A DNA stretch of 64,000 bases from JAUSIF01 sp040901465 (GCA_040901465.1 JBBDYN010000012.1:1-64000), one strand, 5' to 3'; positions 23,571-31,777 are shown, counted from the first letter of the stretch. Notes: generated by a model not told the origin, from the sequence alone. Numbers and translations are program-made.

Positions 23571-23576
23571 TATGTA
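23531..23576 (+). promoter_or_regulatory. Candidate late promoter, PI position (motif copy 2)
   Basis: CTGAA-GGTG-TTCAGACTTAC is the closest relative of the Plys copy. TATGTA begins 30 bp after the TCAG. It lies directly before the protease/scaffold gene, where Mu has PI. Confidence 0.65.
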
Positions 23577-23604
23577 TCGCCGTATGCCGCGTCCCGACGC
23601 AACC

Positions 23605-24681
23605 ATGATCACCGCGCGTCACGTTTTCGTCGTCGAGCTCGCGCTCGCCGCGGCCGGCGCAGCGCCGGAATGGATTCAGATTTTCCCCGCCGGCGGCGAT
23701 CTCGCCGCGAGCGACGGCCGCCGCTGGAAGCTCGCGGACGCCACCGCCGTGGTCGCCGCCTCGCTCGGCCGCGGCGTCAGCCTCGCGATCGACTGGGAGC
23801 ACGCGCAGGACCACCGGGCGCCGAAAGGCGAACCCGCGCCCGCGGCCGCCTGGATCGAGGACATGCAGGTGCGCGGCGACACGATCTTCGCGCGCTTGCG
23901 CTGGAGCGAAAGCGGCAAGCGCTCGGTCGAGGCGGGCGAGTATCGCTACTTCTCGCCGACCTTCGTCGCCGACCGCGCCGGCAAGGTGCTGCGCGTACTC
24001 GGCGGCGCGCTCGTGAATCGCCCCGCCTTCACGCAATTGCCCGCGCTCGCGGGCACACAGGAGAACGACATGGAATTCCTCAAGGCCCTCTGCGCCGCCC
24101 TCGGCATCAAGGAAGACTCCGACGAGAAGACGGCGCTCGCCGCAGTGAAGAAGCTCAAGGAAAATCCGCCCGCCGACGCGACCGCGATCGCCGCCGAAGT
24201 GACGAAGGCAATCGCGCCGATCGCGAAAGCCGCGGGCCTCAAGGAAGACGCGACCGGCGAGCAGGTCGTCACCGCCGTCACCACGCTCGCCGCAGCCGGC
24301 GGCGACAAAACGGCGCTCGCCGCGGTGCAGGGCGAGCTCAACGACGTCACGAAAAAGTTCAACGCGCTTTCGACGCAGGTCGCGACCGACCGGGCGACCG
24401 CCTTCGTCGACGGCGCGATCAAGCTGGGCCGCGTCGGCGTGAAGCCGATGCGCGACCACTACATCGCGCGGCACGCGGCCGGCGCCGAGAGCGCGGCCGC
24501 CGTCGAGAAGGAGATCAATTCGTTCGCGATCCTCGGCCCGGGCGGCGTGCCGCTCACGCCGCCGCCCGCGGACGGCAAGGTCGCGCTCAGCGCCGAGCAG
24601 CTCACCGTCGCGCGGCTCACCGGCGTCGACCCCGAGGCGATGAAGAAGACGCTCGCCGCGGAAGCCGCAGCCGCGGGCTGA
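23605..24681 (+). CDS. Head protease/scaffold (Mu I protein)
   Basis: 358 residues from ATG 23605; ATGs at 23572 and 23584 are in frame but fall at the predicted -10 and start of transcription. The N-terminal half is the Mu I peptidase (PEWIQIFPAG, VSLAIDWEHAQDH, SPTFVADRAGKVLRVLGGAL). The C-terminal half is a helical scaffold. An internal ATG at 24070 with a strong AGGAG site likely yields the separate scaffold. Confidence 0.88.
   Translation: MITARHVFVVELALAAAGAAPEWIQIFPAGGDLAASDGRRWKLADATAVVAASLGRGVSLAIDWEHAQDHRAPKGEPAPAAAWIEDMQVRGDTIFARLRWSESGKRSVEAGEYRYFSPTFVADRAGKVLRVLGGALVNRPAFTQLPALAGTQENDMEFLKALCAALGIKEDSDEKTALAAVKKLKENPPADATAIAAEVTKAIAPIAKAAGLKEDATGEQVVTAVTTLAAAGGDKTALAAVQGELNDVTKKFNALSTQVATDRATAFVDGAIKLGRVGVKPMRDHYIARHAAGAESAAAVEKEINSFAILGPGGVPLTPPPADGKVALSAEQLTVARLTGVDPEAMKKTLAAEAAAAG
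24070..24681 (+). CDS. Nested scaffold product of the protease gene
   Basis: 203 residues beginning MEFLKALCAALGIKEDSDEK. AGGAGAACGAC stands just before the ATG at 24070, inside the protease frame at residue 156. Mu and lambda make a scaffold from an internal start of the protease gene, so this is likely the abundant assembly scaffold. Confidence 0.65.
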   Translation: MEFLKALCAALGIKEDSDEKTALAAVKKLKENPPADATAIAAEVTKAIAPIAKAAGLKEDATGEQVVTAVTTLAAAGGDKTALAAVQGELNDVTKKFNALSTQVATDRATAFVDGAIKLGRVGVKPMRDHYIARHAAGAESAAAVEKEINSFAILGPGGVPLTPPPADGKVALSAEQLTVARLTGVDPEAMKKTLAAEAAAAG

Positions 24682-24746
24682 GGCGCAAGGACGAAGACAC
24701 CGCCGCCGCCGCGCGCGGCCGGTGAACCGAACAGAGGAACGCAACG

Positions 24747-25607
24747 ATGAGCGCACTTGCGAAAGGCCGCAACACGCCGGAAGCCGGCGGCAACATCTAC
24801 GAATTCCCGATGCTCGCCGCGACCATCGGCTACGAGGGCGGCATCGCCGTGCTCGACGCGTCGGGCTGGCTCAAGCCGGGCGTGACGGCGACCGGGCTCA
24901 AGGCGGTCGGCCGCTTCGAGGCGCGCGCGGACAATTCCGCCGGCGCGAACGGCGACATCAGGGGCAAGGTCAAGGCGAGCGTGTTCCGCTTCGCCAATTC
25001 CGCCGGCGGCGACGAGATCACCAAGGCGCACATCGGCGCGTTCGCCTACATCGTCGACGACCAGACGGTGGCCGCGGTCGCCACCGGCCGCTCGATCGCC
25101 GGCCGCATCATGGACGTGGACGCCCAGGGCGTCTGGGTCTCGGTCGGCGAAGGCGTCACCAACGCGCCGGGCGGCGCGCTGCTCGCCGCGCAGAATCTCG
25201 CCGACGTCGCCGCCAAGCCGACCAGCCGCGCGAACCTCGGCGTCTACGAGAAGATGGGCACGCCCGCCTTCGTGATCGCCGCCGAGGCCGGCAACGTGAT
25301 CAACGTCGCGATCCAGCTCAAGGACTCGCTCGCCGGCGACCTCGCGGTGCGCGGCTCGGTGTTCGCCTATCTCTCCGACGACGCCAACGGCGACTCCATC
25401 GCCGCCACCGCGCCCGACGGCGGCATCGCGATCGGCACCGACGGGCTCGCGATCCCGCTCGTCGCCGACAAGGCGTTCCAGCTCGTCTCGGAAGCCGACG
25501 GCGACATCGACGTCGACATCACCGAGGCGGGCGCCGACACCTGGTTCCTGATCCTAGTCATGCCCGACGGCAGGCTCGTGCCCTCGGGCGCGATCACCTT
25601 CGCCTGA
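24747..25607 (+). CDS. Head decoration-like protein with Ig-like C-terminal domain
   Basis: 286 residues. Residues 1-150 (GNIYEFPMLAATIGYEGG, VGRFEARADNSAGANGDI) match the capsid stabilising/decoration proteins found between I and T in Mu-like phages. The rest (VINVAIQLKDSLAGDLAVRG, ADTWFLILVMPDGRLVPSG) is a beta-rich add-on domain, perhaps displayed on the head. A GAGGAACG ribosome site precedes the ATG. Confidence 0.75.
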   Translation: MSALAKGRNTPEAGGNIYEFPMLAATIGYEGGIAVLDASGWLKPGVTATGLKAVGRFEARADNSAGANGDIRGKVKASVFRFANSAGGDEITKAHIGAFAYIVDDQTVAAVATGRSIAGRIMDVDAQGVWVSVGEGVTNAPGGALLAAQNLADVAAKPTSRANLGVYEKMGTPAFVIAAEAGNVINVAIQLKDSLAGDLAVRGSVFAYLSDDANGDSIAATAPDGGIAIGTDGLAIPLVADKAFQLVSEADGDIDVDITEAGADTWFLILVMPDGRLVPSGAITFA

Positions 25608-25618
25608 TCCCCGGCGGG

Positions 25619-25650
25619 GGGGGGGGGGGNNNNNNNNNNCCCCCCCCCCG
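25619..25650. other. Assembly gap: poly-G, ten N, poly-C
   Basis: A run of G, ten N, then a run of C sits between two head genes. Such a pattern is typical of a failed or joined read at a hard GC tract. The true length and sequence are unknown; a small hairpin here is possible. Confidence 0.9.
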
Positions 25651-25683
25651 CTTCACCGCTTTCTGTCACGAGGAACCATTTTC

Positions 25684-26577
25684 ATGCTGATCAACGGCGT
25701 AAATCTCGACGCACTCCGCGTCTCCTTCTCGACCGCGTTTCAGGCCGGGCTCAGCCAGGCAATGAGCCAGTGGCTCCAGGTCGCAACGACCTTCACGTCG
25801 ACGACGCGCAAGAACAGGTACGGCTGGCTCGGCGACGTGCCGGGGATGCGCAAGTGGATCGGCCCGCGCCACATCCACAATCTCGCGCAGTACGACTACG
25901 AGCTCGCGAACGAGCCCTACGAGGAGACGATCGGCGTCGACCGCGACGACATCGAGGACGACAATCTCGGCATCTACGCGCCGCGCTTCACGGCGATGGG
26001 CAACGCGGTCGCGGCGATCAAGGACGAGCTCGTGTTCGCCGCGCTCAAGGCGGGCTTCGACAACGACTGCTACGACGGGCAGAAGTTCTTCGACACCGAC
26101 CATCCGGTGCTCGACGCGGACGGCGTCGAGCAATCGGTCGCCAACACGGACGGCGGCGCCGGAGCGCCCTGGTTCCTGTTCGACTCCAAGAAGCCGATCA
26201 AGCCGATCATCCTGCAGGTGCGCAAGGAAGCGCAGTTCATCGCCAAGGACGACCCGCGCGACGACCGCGTGTTCATGAACAAGCAGTTCGTCTACGGCGC
26301 CGACGGCCGCTTCGCCGCCGGCTACGGCTTCTGGCAATGGACATGGGGATCGAAGCAGGCGCTGAGCAAGACGAACTACCGCGCCGCGCGCGAGGCACTC
26401 ATGGAGATGAAGGGCGACCACGGCCGCCCGTTCGGCAACGTGCCCGACACGCTCGCGGTGCCGCCCTCGCTGGAAGGCGAAGGGCTGGAAATCCTGAACG
26501 CCGAGCGCGACGCGGCGGGCGCCACCAACGTCTACAAGGGGACCGCCAAGCTCGTCGTCATTCCCTGGCTCGTGTGA
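25684..26577 (+). CDS. Major head protein (Mu T)
   Basis: 297 residues. It starts with VNLDALRVSFSTAFQAGLSQ and includes FTSTTRKNRYGWLGDVPGMR and TDHPVLDADGVEQSVAN, all hallmarks of the Mu gpT family (HK97-like fold). Length matches Mu T. It forms the capsid shell. A family-2 palindrome follows at 26584-26619, likely ending the transcript or protecting it. Confidence 0.95.
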   Translation: MLINGVNLDALRVSFSTAFQAGLSQAMSQWLQVATTFTSTTRKNRYGWLGDVPGMRKWIGPRHIHNLAQYDYELANEPYEETIGVDRDDIEDDNLGIYAPRFTAMGNAVAAIKDELVFAALKAGFDNDCYDGQKFFDTDHPVLDADGVEQSVANTDGGAGAPWFLFDSKKPIKPIILQVRKEAQFIAKDDPRDDRVFMNKQFVYGADGRFAAGYGFWQWTWGSKQALSKTNYRAAREALMEMKGDHGRPFGNVPDTLAVPPSLEGEGLEILNAERDAAGATNVYKGTAKLVVIPWLV

Positions 26578-26583
26578 TTTCTG

Positions 26584-26619
26584 CCGAAGCGTCGCGGACT
26601 ACGCTCGTCGACGCTTCGG
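26584..26619. repeat. Palindromic element (family 2) after the major head gene
   Basis: Arms CCGAAGCGTCG / CGACGCTTCGG with a 14-base loop, 7 bases past the stop codon. The arms and loop length equal those in the transposase gene at 6769-6804. It could act as a terminator or mRNA stabiliser here. Confidence 0.7.
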
Positions 26620-26651
26620 ATCATTCCCGCGGTTTTCTCACGAGGTGAGCG

Positions 26652-27161
26652 ATGGCGAAGGAAACGAAGGTCGAGCGCAAGGCACGCGAGCGCGCGGAAG
26701 CGGAAGCCGCCACGCGCGCCGCGGCCGAACAAGGCGAGCGCGCCGGCGCGGAAGCAAGCGGCGACGACGCCGAGCAGGCCGCTCCCGAGAACGAAAATCC
26801 CGCGCCGGCGGAAGTCCACGTCCAGGCCGAGCAAGAACTCATGCCGGAGACGCAGGCGGCGGCCGAGACGATGGCGAAGAGTGCAGCCGACGCGATCCGC
26901 GGCGAAGGCGCCGCGAGCGCAGCGAAGGAGCCCCAGCCGCCGGCCGGCCCAAGCGGGCCGATCGATCCGGTGGAGCTGTACGAATCCGCGCCGGCCGACG
27001 CGGTGATGACCGTCACCGCGCGCAAGCCGCGCCGGCGCGGCGGCCGCGCGTTCGGGCCGAGCCCGACCGAGATCCGCGTGCGCGATCTCACCGCCGAGCA
27101 ATTCGCGGCGATCTGGAACGACCCGGCGCTCAAGTGCGTGCCGAAGGTCGCGACGGCCTGA
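26652..27161 (+). CDS. Mu gp35-like head/connector hypothetical
   Basis: 169 residues. The first 110 are charged and low-complexity (KVERKARERAEAEAATRAAA). The C-terminal end FGPSPTEIRVRDLTAEQFAA with IWNDPALKCVP resembles the small conserved domain of Mu gp35-type proteins, which lies just after T. Function unknown. Confidence 0.65.
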   Translation: MAKETKVERKARERAEAEAATRAAAEQGERAGAEASGDDAEQAAPENENPAPAEVHVQAEQELMPETQAAAETMAKSAADAIRGEGAASAAKEPQPPAGPSGPIDPVELYESAPADAVMTVTARKPRRRGGRAFGPSPTEIRVRDLTAEQFAAIWNDPALKCVPKVATA

Positions 27162-27204
27162 GCTTCCGAGGTTCGCTCGCCCGTCGGGATGCCGGGCGGG
27201 CGGA

Positions 27205-27350
27205 CATTCACCGGGCGGCGAGACCCAATCCCGCCGCCCGGACTTTCTTCAAGAAATGCGGCCCGCGGTCAGGCCGCATCAATGCCCGGCCTCCCTCACA
27301 CGGATTGTCGGGCACGCCGGCGGGCGTCATCCGTCGCCCGCCGGCGCACT
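27205..27350. terminator. Cluster of strong hairpins after the head genes
   Basis: CCGGGCGGC / GCCGCCCGG (27211-27219 / 27233-27241) is followed by ACTTTCTTC. A 12-bp hairpin (27315-27326 / 27335-27346) lies before the next gene. The 214-bp gap contains no gene that I can support. It likely separates head and tail transcription units. Confidence 0.5.
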
Positions 27351-27375
27351 CCGCAACGGACAACGGAGCGCGGCG

Positions 27376-27741
27376 ATGACACCGAACCAGGAGCGCGAGT
27401 ATCTGCGTCTGCGCGGCACGAAAGTCGGCGGCCTGAAGCCGGCGAACGTCGTGCAGGCGGCGGCGCGCGATCTGGATCTCCGCGCGAAGAAACTTTCGGC
27501 CGCTGCGCCGGCGACCGAACCTTACGCGTTCCACCGCGTGCACGTGCGCAAGGCGAAAACGGTGCGCGAGCTCGTGGCGCTCGCCTTGGCGGAGCGCGAC
27601 CGCGGGCTCGGCAGCGCGAAGTTTCACACGCGTCTGATCTACGAGGGCATCGAGGTGTTGCGTGCCGCCCTCGCAAGTTTCTCCGGGGGGGGCGAGCTGG
27701 AGAGCCCTCGTCCCGTCGATGACGTGTTGAAGGGCGATTGA
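27376..27741 (+). CDS. Hypothetical protein opening the tail/connector genes
   Basis: 121 residues. MTPNQEREYLRLRGTKVGG and VVQAAARDLDLRAKKL at the start, then FHRVHVRKAKTVRELVALAL. Basic and helical. It has CAACGGAGCG upstream as ribosome site. No family recognised. Confidence 0.55.
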   Translation: MTPNQEREYLRLRGTKVGGLKPANVVQAAARDLDLRAKKLSAAAPATEPYAFHRVHVRKAKTVRELVALALAERDRGLGSAKFHTRLIYEGIEVLRAALASFSGGGELESPRPVDDVLKGD

Positions 27742-27743
27742 AC

Positions 27744-27941
27744 ATGCCGGCGGACAAGCAGGAGATCGACCTTGAGGCGTACGGCCGCGGGCGGCAGGCG
27801 TTCGCGTCCGGCGTCGCGCTGCTCGACATCGCGAAGAAGATCGTCTCGCTCGCCTCGTCGGCCGAACCCGGGCTCTCCTACGCGCTCGGCTTCTTCGACG
27901 CGGCGTTCGACCAGCTGCGCGGAATCGGGGATCGGCCGTGA
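27744..27941 (+). CDS. Small hypothetical protein
   Basis: 65 residues from ATG 27744. EIDLEAYGRGRQAFASGVALLDIAKKIV and GLSYALGFFDAAFDQLRG (short parts of one helical protein). Its stop overlaps the next GTG. No family recognised. Confidence 0.5.
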   Translation: MPADKQEIDLEAYGRGRQAFASGVALLDIAKKIVSLASSAEPGLSYALGFFDAAFDQLRGIGDRP

Positions 27942-28141
27942 GAAAAGTGCTCGCCGCCTACGCAAGGATGCTGGTCGTCGCGGCGGTCCTGTTTGTCGCG
28001 ATCGGCGCGTTCGTCGCGCTCGGCGGCTGCGGAGAGTTGCCGCAAGAGGCGCGCGACCGCGAGCAGCGCGAGGAAACGGTCAAGTGGCTGGAGCGCCGGG
28101 AAATCGAGCGCAGCACGCGTGAGCGGGAATCCGGTCAATGA
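27938..28141 (+). CDS. Small membrane or lipoprotein-like protein
   Basis: 67 residues, GTG start. LVVAAVLFVAIGAFVALGGC is a hydrophobic segment ending in a possible lipobox (LGGC), followed by a charged helix (EARDREQREETVKWLERRE). It could be a second Rz1-like or an accessory envelope protein. Coupled on both sides. Confidence 0.55.
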   Translation: MRKVLAAYARMLVVAAVLFVAIGAFVALGGCGELPQEARDREQREETVKWLERREIERSTRERESGQ

Positions 28142-28566
28142 GCTACGCGACCCTCGCCCAGCTCAGCGAGCGCTACGGCGCGGAGGTGATCCAGAGCCTC
28201 ACCGACCGGGCGACGCCGCCGGCCGGCGCGATCGACGAGGACGTGGTCGACCGCGCGCTCGCCGACACGGACGCCGCGATCGACGGCTATCTCATGCGCC
28301 GCTACGCGCTGCCGCTCGCCACGACGCCGGCGCTCGTCGTCGACCTCGCGCTCGCGATCGCGATCTACAAGCTGCACCGCTTCGTGCCCGACGACAAGAT
28401 CAAGGCCGACTACGAGCACGCCATGAAGACGCTGCGCGAGACCGCGCAGGGCATCGTGCAGCTCGCGGTCGAGGGCGTCGAGCCCGCGAGCTCGGGCGGC
28501 TCGGGCGTGCAGACCAGCGACCGCGACCGCGACATGACGCCCGAGAACATGAAGGGCTTCATCTGA
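28138..28566 (+). CDS. DUF1320 head-tail protein (Mu gp36)
   Basis: 142 residues. MSYATLAQLSERYGAEVIQSL and ALADTDAAIDGYLMRRYALPL are the family hallmarks. It is a head-completion/connector protein, conserved after T in Mu-like phages. Confidence 0.88.
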   Translation: MSYATLAQLSERYGAEVIQSLTDRATPPAGAIDEDVVDRALADTDAAIDGYLMRRYALPLATTPALVVDLALAIAIYKLHRFVPDDKIKADYEHAMKTLRETAQGIVQLAVEGVEPASSGGSGVQTSDRDRDMTPENMKGFI

Positions 28567-29081
28567 TGGCCGCCGGCATCCGCGTGAGCGTCGACGGCGC
28601 GGACGCGGCGCTCGCCGCCGGGCGCCGCGCGGCCGGCCAGGCGGCGCAGCCGCGCGGGCTCTGGGACAATATCGGCGCGTCGCTCGTGCAATCGACCAAG
28701 GTGCGCTTCGAGCGCGGCCATGATCCCGAGGGCAATCCCTGGCCGCGGTCGATCCGCGTGCAGCTCGGCCAGGGCGCGGGCAAGACGCTGATCGACACCG
28801 GCACCCTCATGGGCTCGGTCACGCACGAGGCGAGCGACGGCGGCGTCGACGTCGGCACGAACGTCCTCTACGCGGCCGTGCACCAGTTCGGCGACATCAT
28901 CACGGCGAAGAGCGCGCAGAGCCTGCACTTCGTGATTGGCGGGCGCGACGTGTTCGTGGACTCGGTCGAAATCCCGGCGCGGCCGTTCCTCGGGCTCGAC
29001 GACGACGACGAAAAGGAAATCGTGATCATCGCGGACGAGTGGCTCTTGGGCGAGAAGGGCGCGGGCGCGAATGCTTCTTGA
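28566..29081 (+). CDS. Virion morphogenesis protein (Mu G family)
   Basis: 171 residues. RFERGHDPEGNPWPRSIRV, LIDTGTLMGSVTHE and YAAVHQFGDII are the usual motifs of Mu gpG/phage tail completion proteins. It ends by overlapping the following gene by 11 bases. Confidence 0.88.
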   Translation: MAAGIRVSVDGADAALAAGRRAAGQAAQPRGLWDNIGASLVQSTKVRFERGHDPEGNPWPRSIRVQLGQGAGKTLIDTGTLMGSVTHEASDGGVDVGTNVLYAAVHQFGDIITAKSAQSLHFVIGGRDVFVDSVEIPARPFLGLDDDDEKEIVIIADEWLLGEKGAGANAS

Positions 29082-29508
29082 TCCGGTGATCGCGCGCGTG
29101 AAGCAGGCGGCGCCCGCGCTTGGCGGGCGCGTCGAGGGCGCGGCCGAGCTCAGCGCGCTCGTGAAGTCGAACGCGCTGCCGCAGGTCACGCCCGCTTCGT
29201 TTGTGCTGCCGAACGGGCTGCGCGGCGGCGCGGCCGACGCCGTCACTGGCCTGTTCCGCCAACAACTCGACGAGGTCGTGAGCGTGGTGCTGATCGTGCG
29301 CGTCGCCGGCGACCGCACCGGCGCCGGCGCGCTGCCGACGATCGACACGGTGATCGGCCAAGTGGTGAACGCGGTTTGCGGGTGGGCGCCGGCGGGACAG
29401 ATCGGCGTGTTCCGGCTCAGCGCCGGCCGGCTCGTCTCCCTCAACGCCGGCGCCGTCATTTACCAGCTCGACTTCGCGATCGCGGACCAGCTCCGCATCG
29501 CGTCCTGA
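29071..29508 (+). CDS. Tail terminator-like protein (gp37-like)
   Basis: 145 residues. LRGGAADAVTGLFRQQLDEVVS and TIDTVIGQVVNAVCGWAP follow the layout of phage tail terminators that sit between the G protein and the tail tube gene. Assignment is by position and general pattern. Confidence 0.65.
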   Translation: MLLDPVIARVKQAAPALGGRVEGAAELSALVKSNALPQVTPASFVLPNGLRGGAADAVTGLFRQQLDEVVSVVLIVRVAGDRTGAGALPTIDTVIGQVVNAVCGWAPAGQIGVFRLSAGRLVSLNAGAVIYQLDFAIADQLRIAS

Positions 29509-29519
29509 GGGAGAACGAC

Positions 29520-29879
29520 ATGCAAGGCGGCAGCTACGTGAAGCAGAAGGACGGCACGCTGAAACGCGAGGAATTCACCGCACCGGCGGCGGACCGCAAG
29601 GCGAGGCCGAAAGGCGCGGCCAAGGAATCGTCAAACGCCCGCGCTGGATCCTTTGGCAGCGCGGGAGCCGCGCGGCAACCGGCAGAGCCGGCGCGATCGG
29701 GCGCGTTCGATCACGACGGCGACGGCAAGCCGGGCGGGAAGCTGCCCTTCGACAACCGCGGCCTCGACGATCTCAAGGCCGAGGCGGTGCGTCTCGGCAT
29801 CACCGTCGACAAGCGCTGGGGCGATGAACGTCTGCGGCAGGAGATCGCCGCTGTGCGCAACAAGCCGAAGGAGTCCTGA
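29520..29879 (+). CDS. Hypothetical protein with SAP/Rho-N-like C-terminus
   Basis: 119 residues; GAGGGAGAACGAC gives a good ribosome site. The N-terminus is charged and disordered. The C-terminal 36 residues (LDDLKAEAVRLGITVDKRWG, DERLRQEI) look like a small helix-extension-helix (SAP/HeH) fold, which can bind DNA. Confidence 0.55.
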   Translation: MQGGSYVKQKDGTLKREEFTAPAADRKARPKGAAKESSNARAGSFGSAGAARQPAEPARSGAFDHDGDGKPGGKLPFDNRGLDDLKAEAVRLGITVDKRWGDERLRQEIAAVRNKPKES

Positions 29880-29881
29880 CG

Positions 29882-30826
29882 ATGCCCGAAGCGATCAAAT
29901 GGCGCTCGAAGGTCATCCTCGCGAAGATCGAGGCCCTGTACGGCGCCGACCCGGTGCCCACCGGCGCCGCGAACGCGATGCTGATGACCGACGTCGCCTT
30001 CCAGCCGATGGAAGGCGAGGACGTGAACCGCAATCTGGAATTCCCGTACCTCGGCAATCAGGGGACGATGACGGCGGCGATGCGCGCGGTGCTCACCGGC
30101 TCCACCGAGCTCGCCGGCTCAGGTGCCGCCGGCACCGCGCCCGCGTGGGGGCCGCTCGCGCGCGCGTGCGCGCTCGCACAAGTGATCGATCCCGGCGTCG
30201 AGGTGGTCTACGCGCCGGCCTCGGACGGCCACGAGAGCGTCTCCATCTATTTCTGGATCGGCGACACGCGCCAGGTGATGACGGGCGTGCGCGGCACCGG
30301 CGTCCTGGAGATCCCGGCGCAGGGCATCCCGCGCATCCGCTGGACGTTCATCGGGCTCTGGACCAAGCCGAGCGAGTCGGCGCAGGCGACGCCCACGTTT
30401 ACGCCGTGGCAGCAGCCGCTGATCGCGACCCACGCCAACACGCCGACGTTCACGATCGACGCGGTGCCGCTCGTGCTGCGCGATTTCTCGCTCGACCTCG
30501 GCAACCAGGTGGAGCCGCGGCTCCTGATCGGGCGCGAGGAGATCAAGATCGTCGACCGCATGGAGACGATCGCGGCGGCGGTCGAGGCGGTGCCGCTCAC
30601 GACCTTCGACCCGTTCGACCTCGCCGAACAGGGCGAGGACGGCGCGGTCGAAGTGGAGATCGTGCACGGCACGCAGGCGGGCTCGATCGTCACCGTGAAC
30701 GCGCCGAAGTGCCAGGTGCAGCGGCTCGCCGGCTACGAGAACCAGCAGAACGTCCTGGAATGGCCGCTGGCTCTGCGGCCGCTGTTCACCGCCGGTGACG
30801 ACCAGTTCAGCATTGTTTTGACGTAG
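29882..30826 (+). CDS. Tail tube protein, siphovirus type
   Basis: 314 residues. ALYGADPVPTGAANAMLMTDVAFQPMEG (in parts) and IGDTRQVMTGVRGTGVLEIPAQGIPRIRWTF match tube proteins of the lambda-V type in transposable siphophages such as B3/D3112-like phages. It replaces the sheath and tube genes of Mu, showing a non-contractile tail. Confidence 0.8.
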   Translation: MPEAIKWRSKVILAKIEALYGADPVPTGAANAMLMTDVAFQPMEGEDVNRNLEFPYLGNQGTMTAAMRAVLTGSTELAGSGAAGTAPAWGPLARACALAQVIDPGVEVVYAPASDGHESVSIYFWIGDTRQVMTGVRGTGVLEIPAQGIPRIRWTFIGLWTKPSESAQATPTFTPWQQPLIATHANTPTFTIDAVPLVLRDFSLDLGNQVEPRLLIGREEIKIVDRMETIAAAVEAVPLTTFDPFDLAEQGEDGAVEVEIVHGTQAGSIVTVNAPKCQVQRLAGYENQQNVLEWPLALRPLFTAGDDQFSIVLT

Positions 30827-30835
30827 GAGGCGAGC

Positions 30836-31048
30836 ATGCCGGGCAAGCATTTCATCGTGCTGGACGAGGGCGGCGAACGCAGCTGCGACGCGCAGGGCAA
30901 GCACGAGACGTTCGATGACATCGCCGATGCCAAGGCGCGCACCGTCGAGTTCGCGGTCCTCAATCCGGGCGTCGAAATCTTCACCTACGAGGCCGTCAGC
31001 GTCGCGAAGTGCGGCGTTGCGCCGGTCACATGCGCAAATCTCAAGTGA
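30836..31048 (+). CDS. Small hypothetical protein in the tail genes
   Basis: 70 residues, GGAGGCGAGC upstream. KHFIVLDEGGERSCDAQGKHE and DIADAKARTVEFAVLNPGVE, ending with a cysteine-containing tail (CGVAPVTCANLK). No family recognised. Confidence 0.5.
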   Translation: MPGKHFIVLDEGGERSCDAQGKHETFDDIADAKARTVEFAVLNPGVEIFTYEAVSVAKCGVAPVTCANLK

Positions 31049-31067
31049 CGCGAGGAGGCTTCAATCC

Positions 31068-31397
31068 ATGTTCAAGATCGTCGACCGCCTGACCTTCACC
31101 CACACCGTCCGCGTCATGGTGCCGGCCGACAACGGCCACCGCGAGGAGACGCTGCGCGCGACCTATCGCGTGCTGCGCGTCGACGAGATCAACGCCTTCA
31201 ACGTCCGCGACCCGAACGGTGCGCGCGACTTTCTGCGCGAGGCGATCGTCAAGCTCGACGACCTCGCCGACGAGAGCGGCAACGCGCTCGCTTACAGCGA
31301 CGCCGTGCGCGACGCGGTGCTCGGCCTGCCGCACGCGCGCGCGGCGCTCGCCTCGGCGTATTTGGATGCGGTGGAGCGCGCCAAGGCAAAAAACTGA
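31068..31397 (+). CDS. Tail assembly chaperone, short product (G-like)
   Basis: 109 residues, GAGGAGGC upstream. VDRLTFTHTVRVMVPADNG and ATYRVLRVDEINAFN, ending AKAKN. Its last codons hold the slippery sequence A AAA AAC (31388-31394) directly before TGA. A -1 slip joins it to the frame of the next entry. This is the classical siphovirus G/GT layout; the gene precedes the tape measure. Confidence 0.82.
   Translation: MFKIVDRLTFTHTVRVMVPADNGHREETLRATYRVLRVDEINAFNVRDPNGARDFLREAIVKLDDLADESGNALAYSDAVRDAVLGLPHARAALASAYLDAVERAKAKN
31388..31394 (+). promoter_or_regulatory. Programmed -1 frameshift site, A AAA AAC
   Basis: The heptamer is placed correctly in frame (gcA AAA AAC TGA). A -1 shift gives ...AKKLRRAARAWAEG and runs to 31777. 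The following 40 bases are very GC-rich and could form a stimulatory stem. Confidence 0.8.
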
Positions 31398-31777
31398 GAC
31401 GGGCCGCCCGGGCCTGGGCCGAAGGTCGCGGCGCACCCGCGGACACCGAGGCCGAGGCGGCCCGCGACGCGCGCCGGTTCGGCATGGACGACGCGACGGT
31501 GGCGGCGATCGCCGGCCGGCTCGTGCACGGAGAAACCGTCGAAGTGTGGCGGGAGAATTGGGGCATCGTTTGCGCGTGGCTCGCGGCGGCGACGCAGTGG
31601 CGCACGACGACCGGCTTCGAGGAACGGCGCTGGCGCGTCGTGTGGATCGGGCTCGACTACGCGGGCGCGCGCGCCGGCATCGACGCGATGGGGATCGCGG
31701 TCACGCCCGAGTTGTGGACCGGGCTTCTAGTCATGGAAGCTGAGGCGCGCGCCGCGCTGAACGGAGTCAAAGGATGA
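31394..31777 (+). CDS. Frameshift extension of the tail chaperone (T-like part)
   Basis: In the -1 frame relative to the upstream gene, open from CTG 31394 to 31777. RRFGMDDATVAAIAGRLVHG and WRTTTGFEERRWRVVWIGLDY are conserved-looking. Ribosomes probably reach it by slipping at 31388-31394, giving a 236-residue fusion; an independent start at ATG 31484 is also possible. Confidence 0.75.
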   Translation: MRRAARAWAEGRGAPADTEAEAARDARRFGMDDATVAAIAGRLVHGETVEVWRENWGIVCAWLAAATQWRTTTGFEERRWRVVWIGLDYAGARAGIDAMGIAVTPELWTGLLVMEAEARAALNGVKG

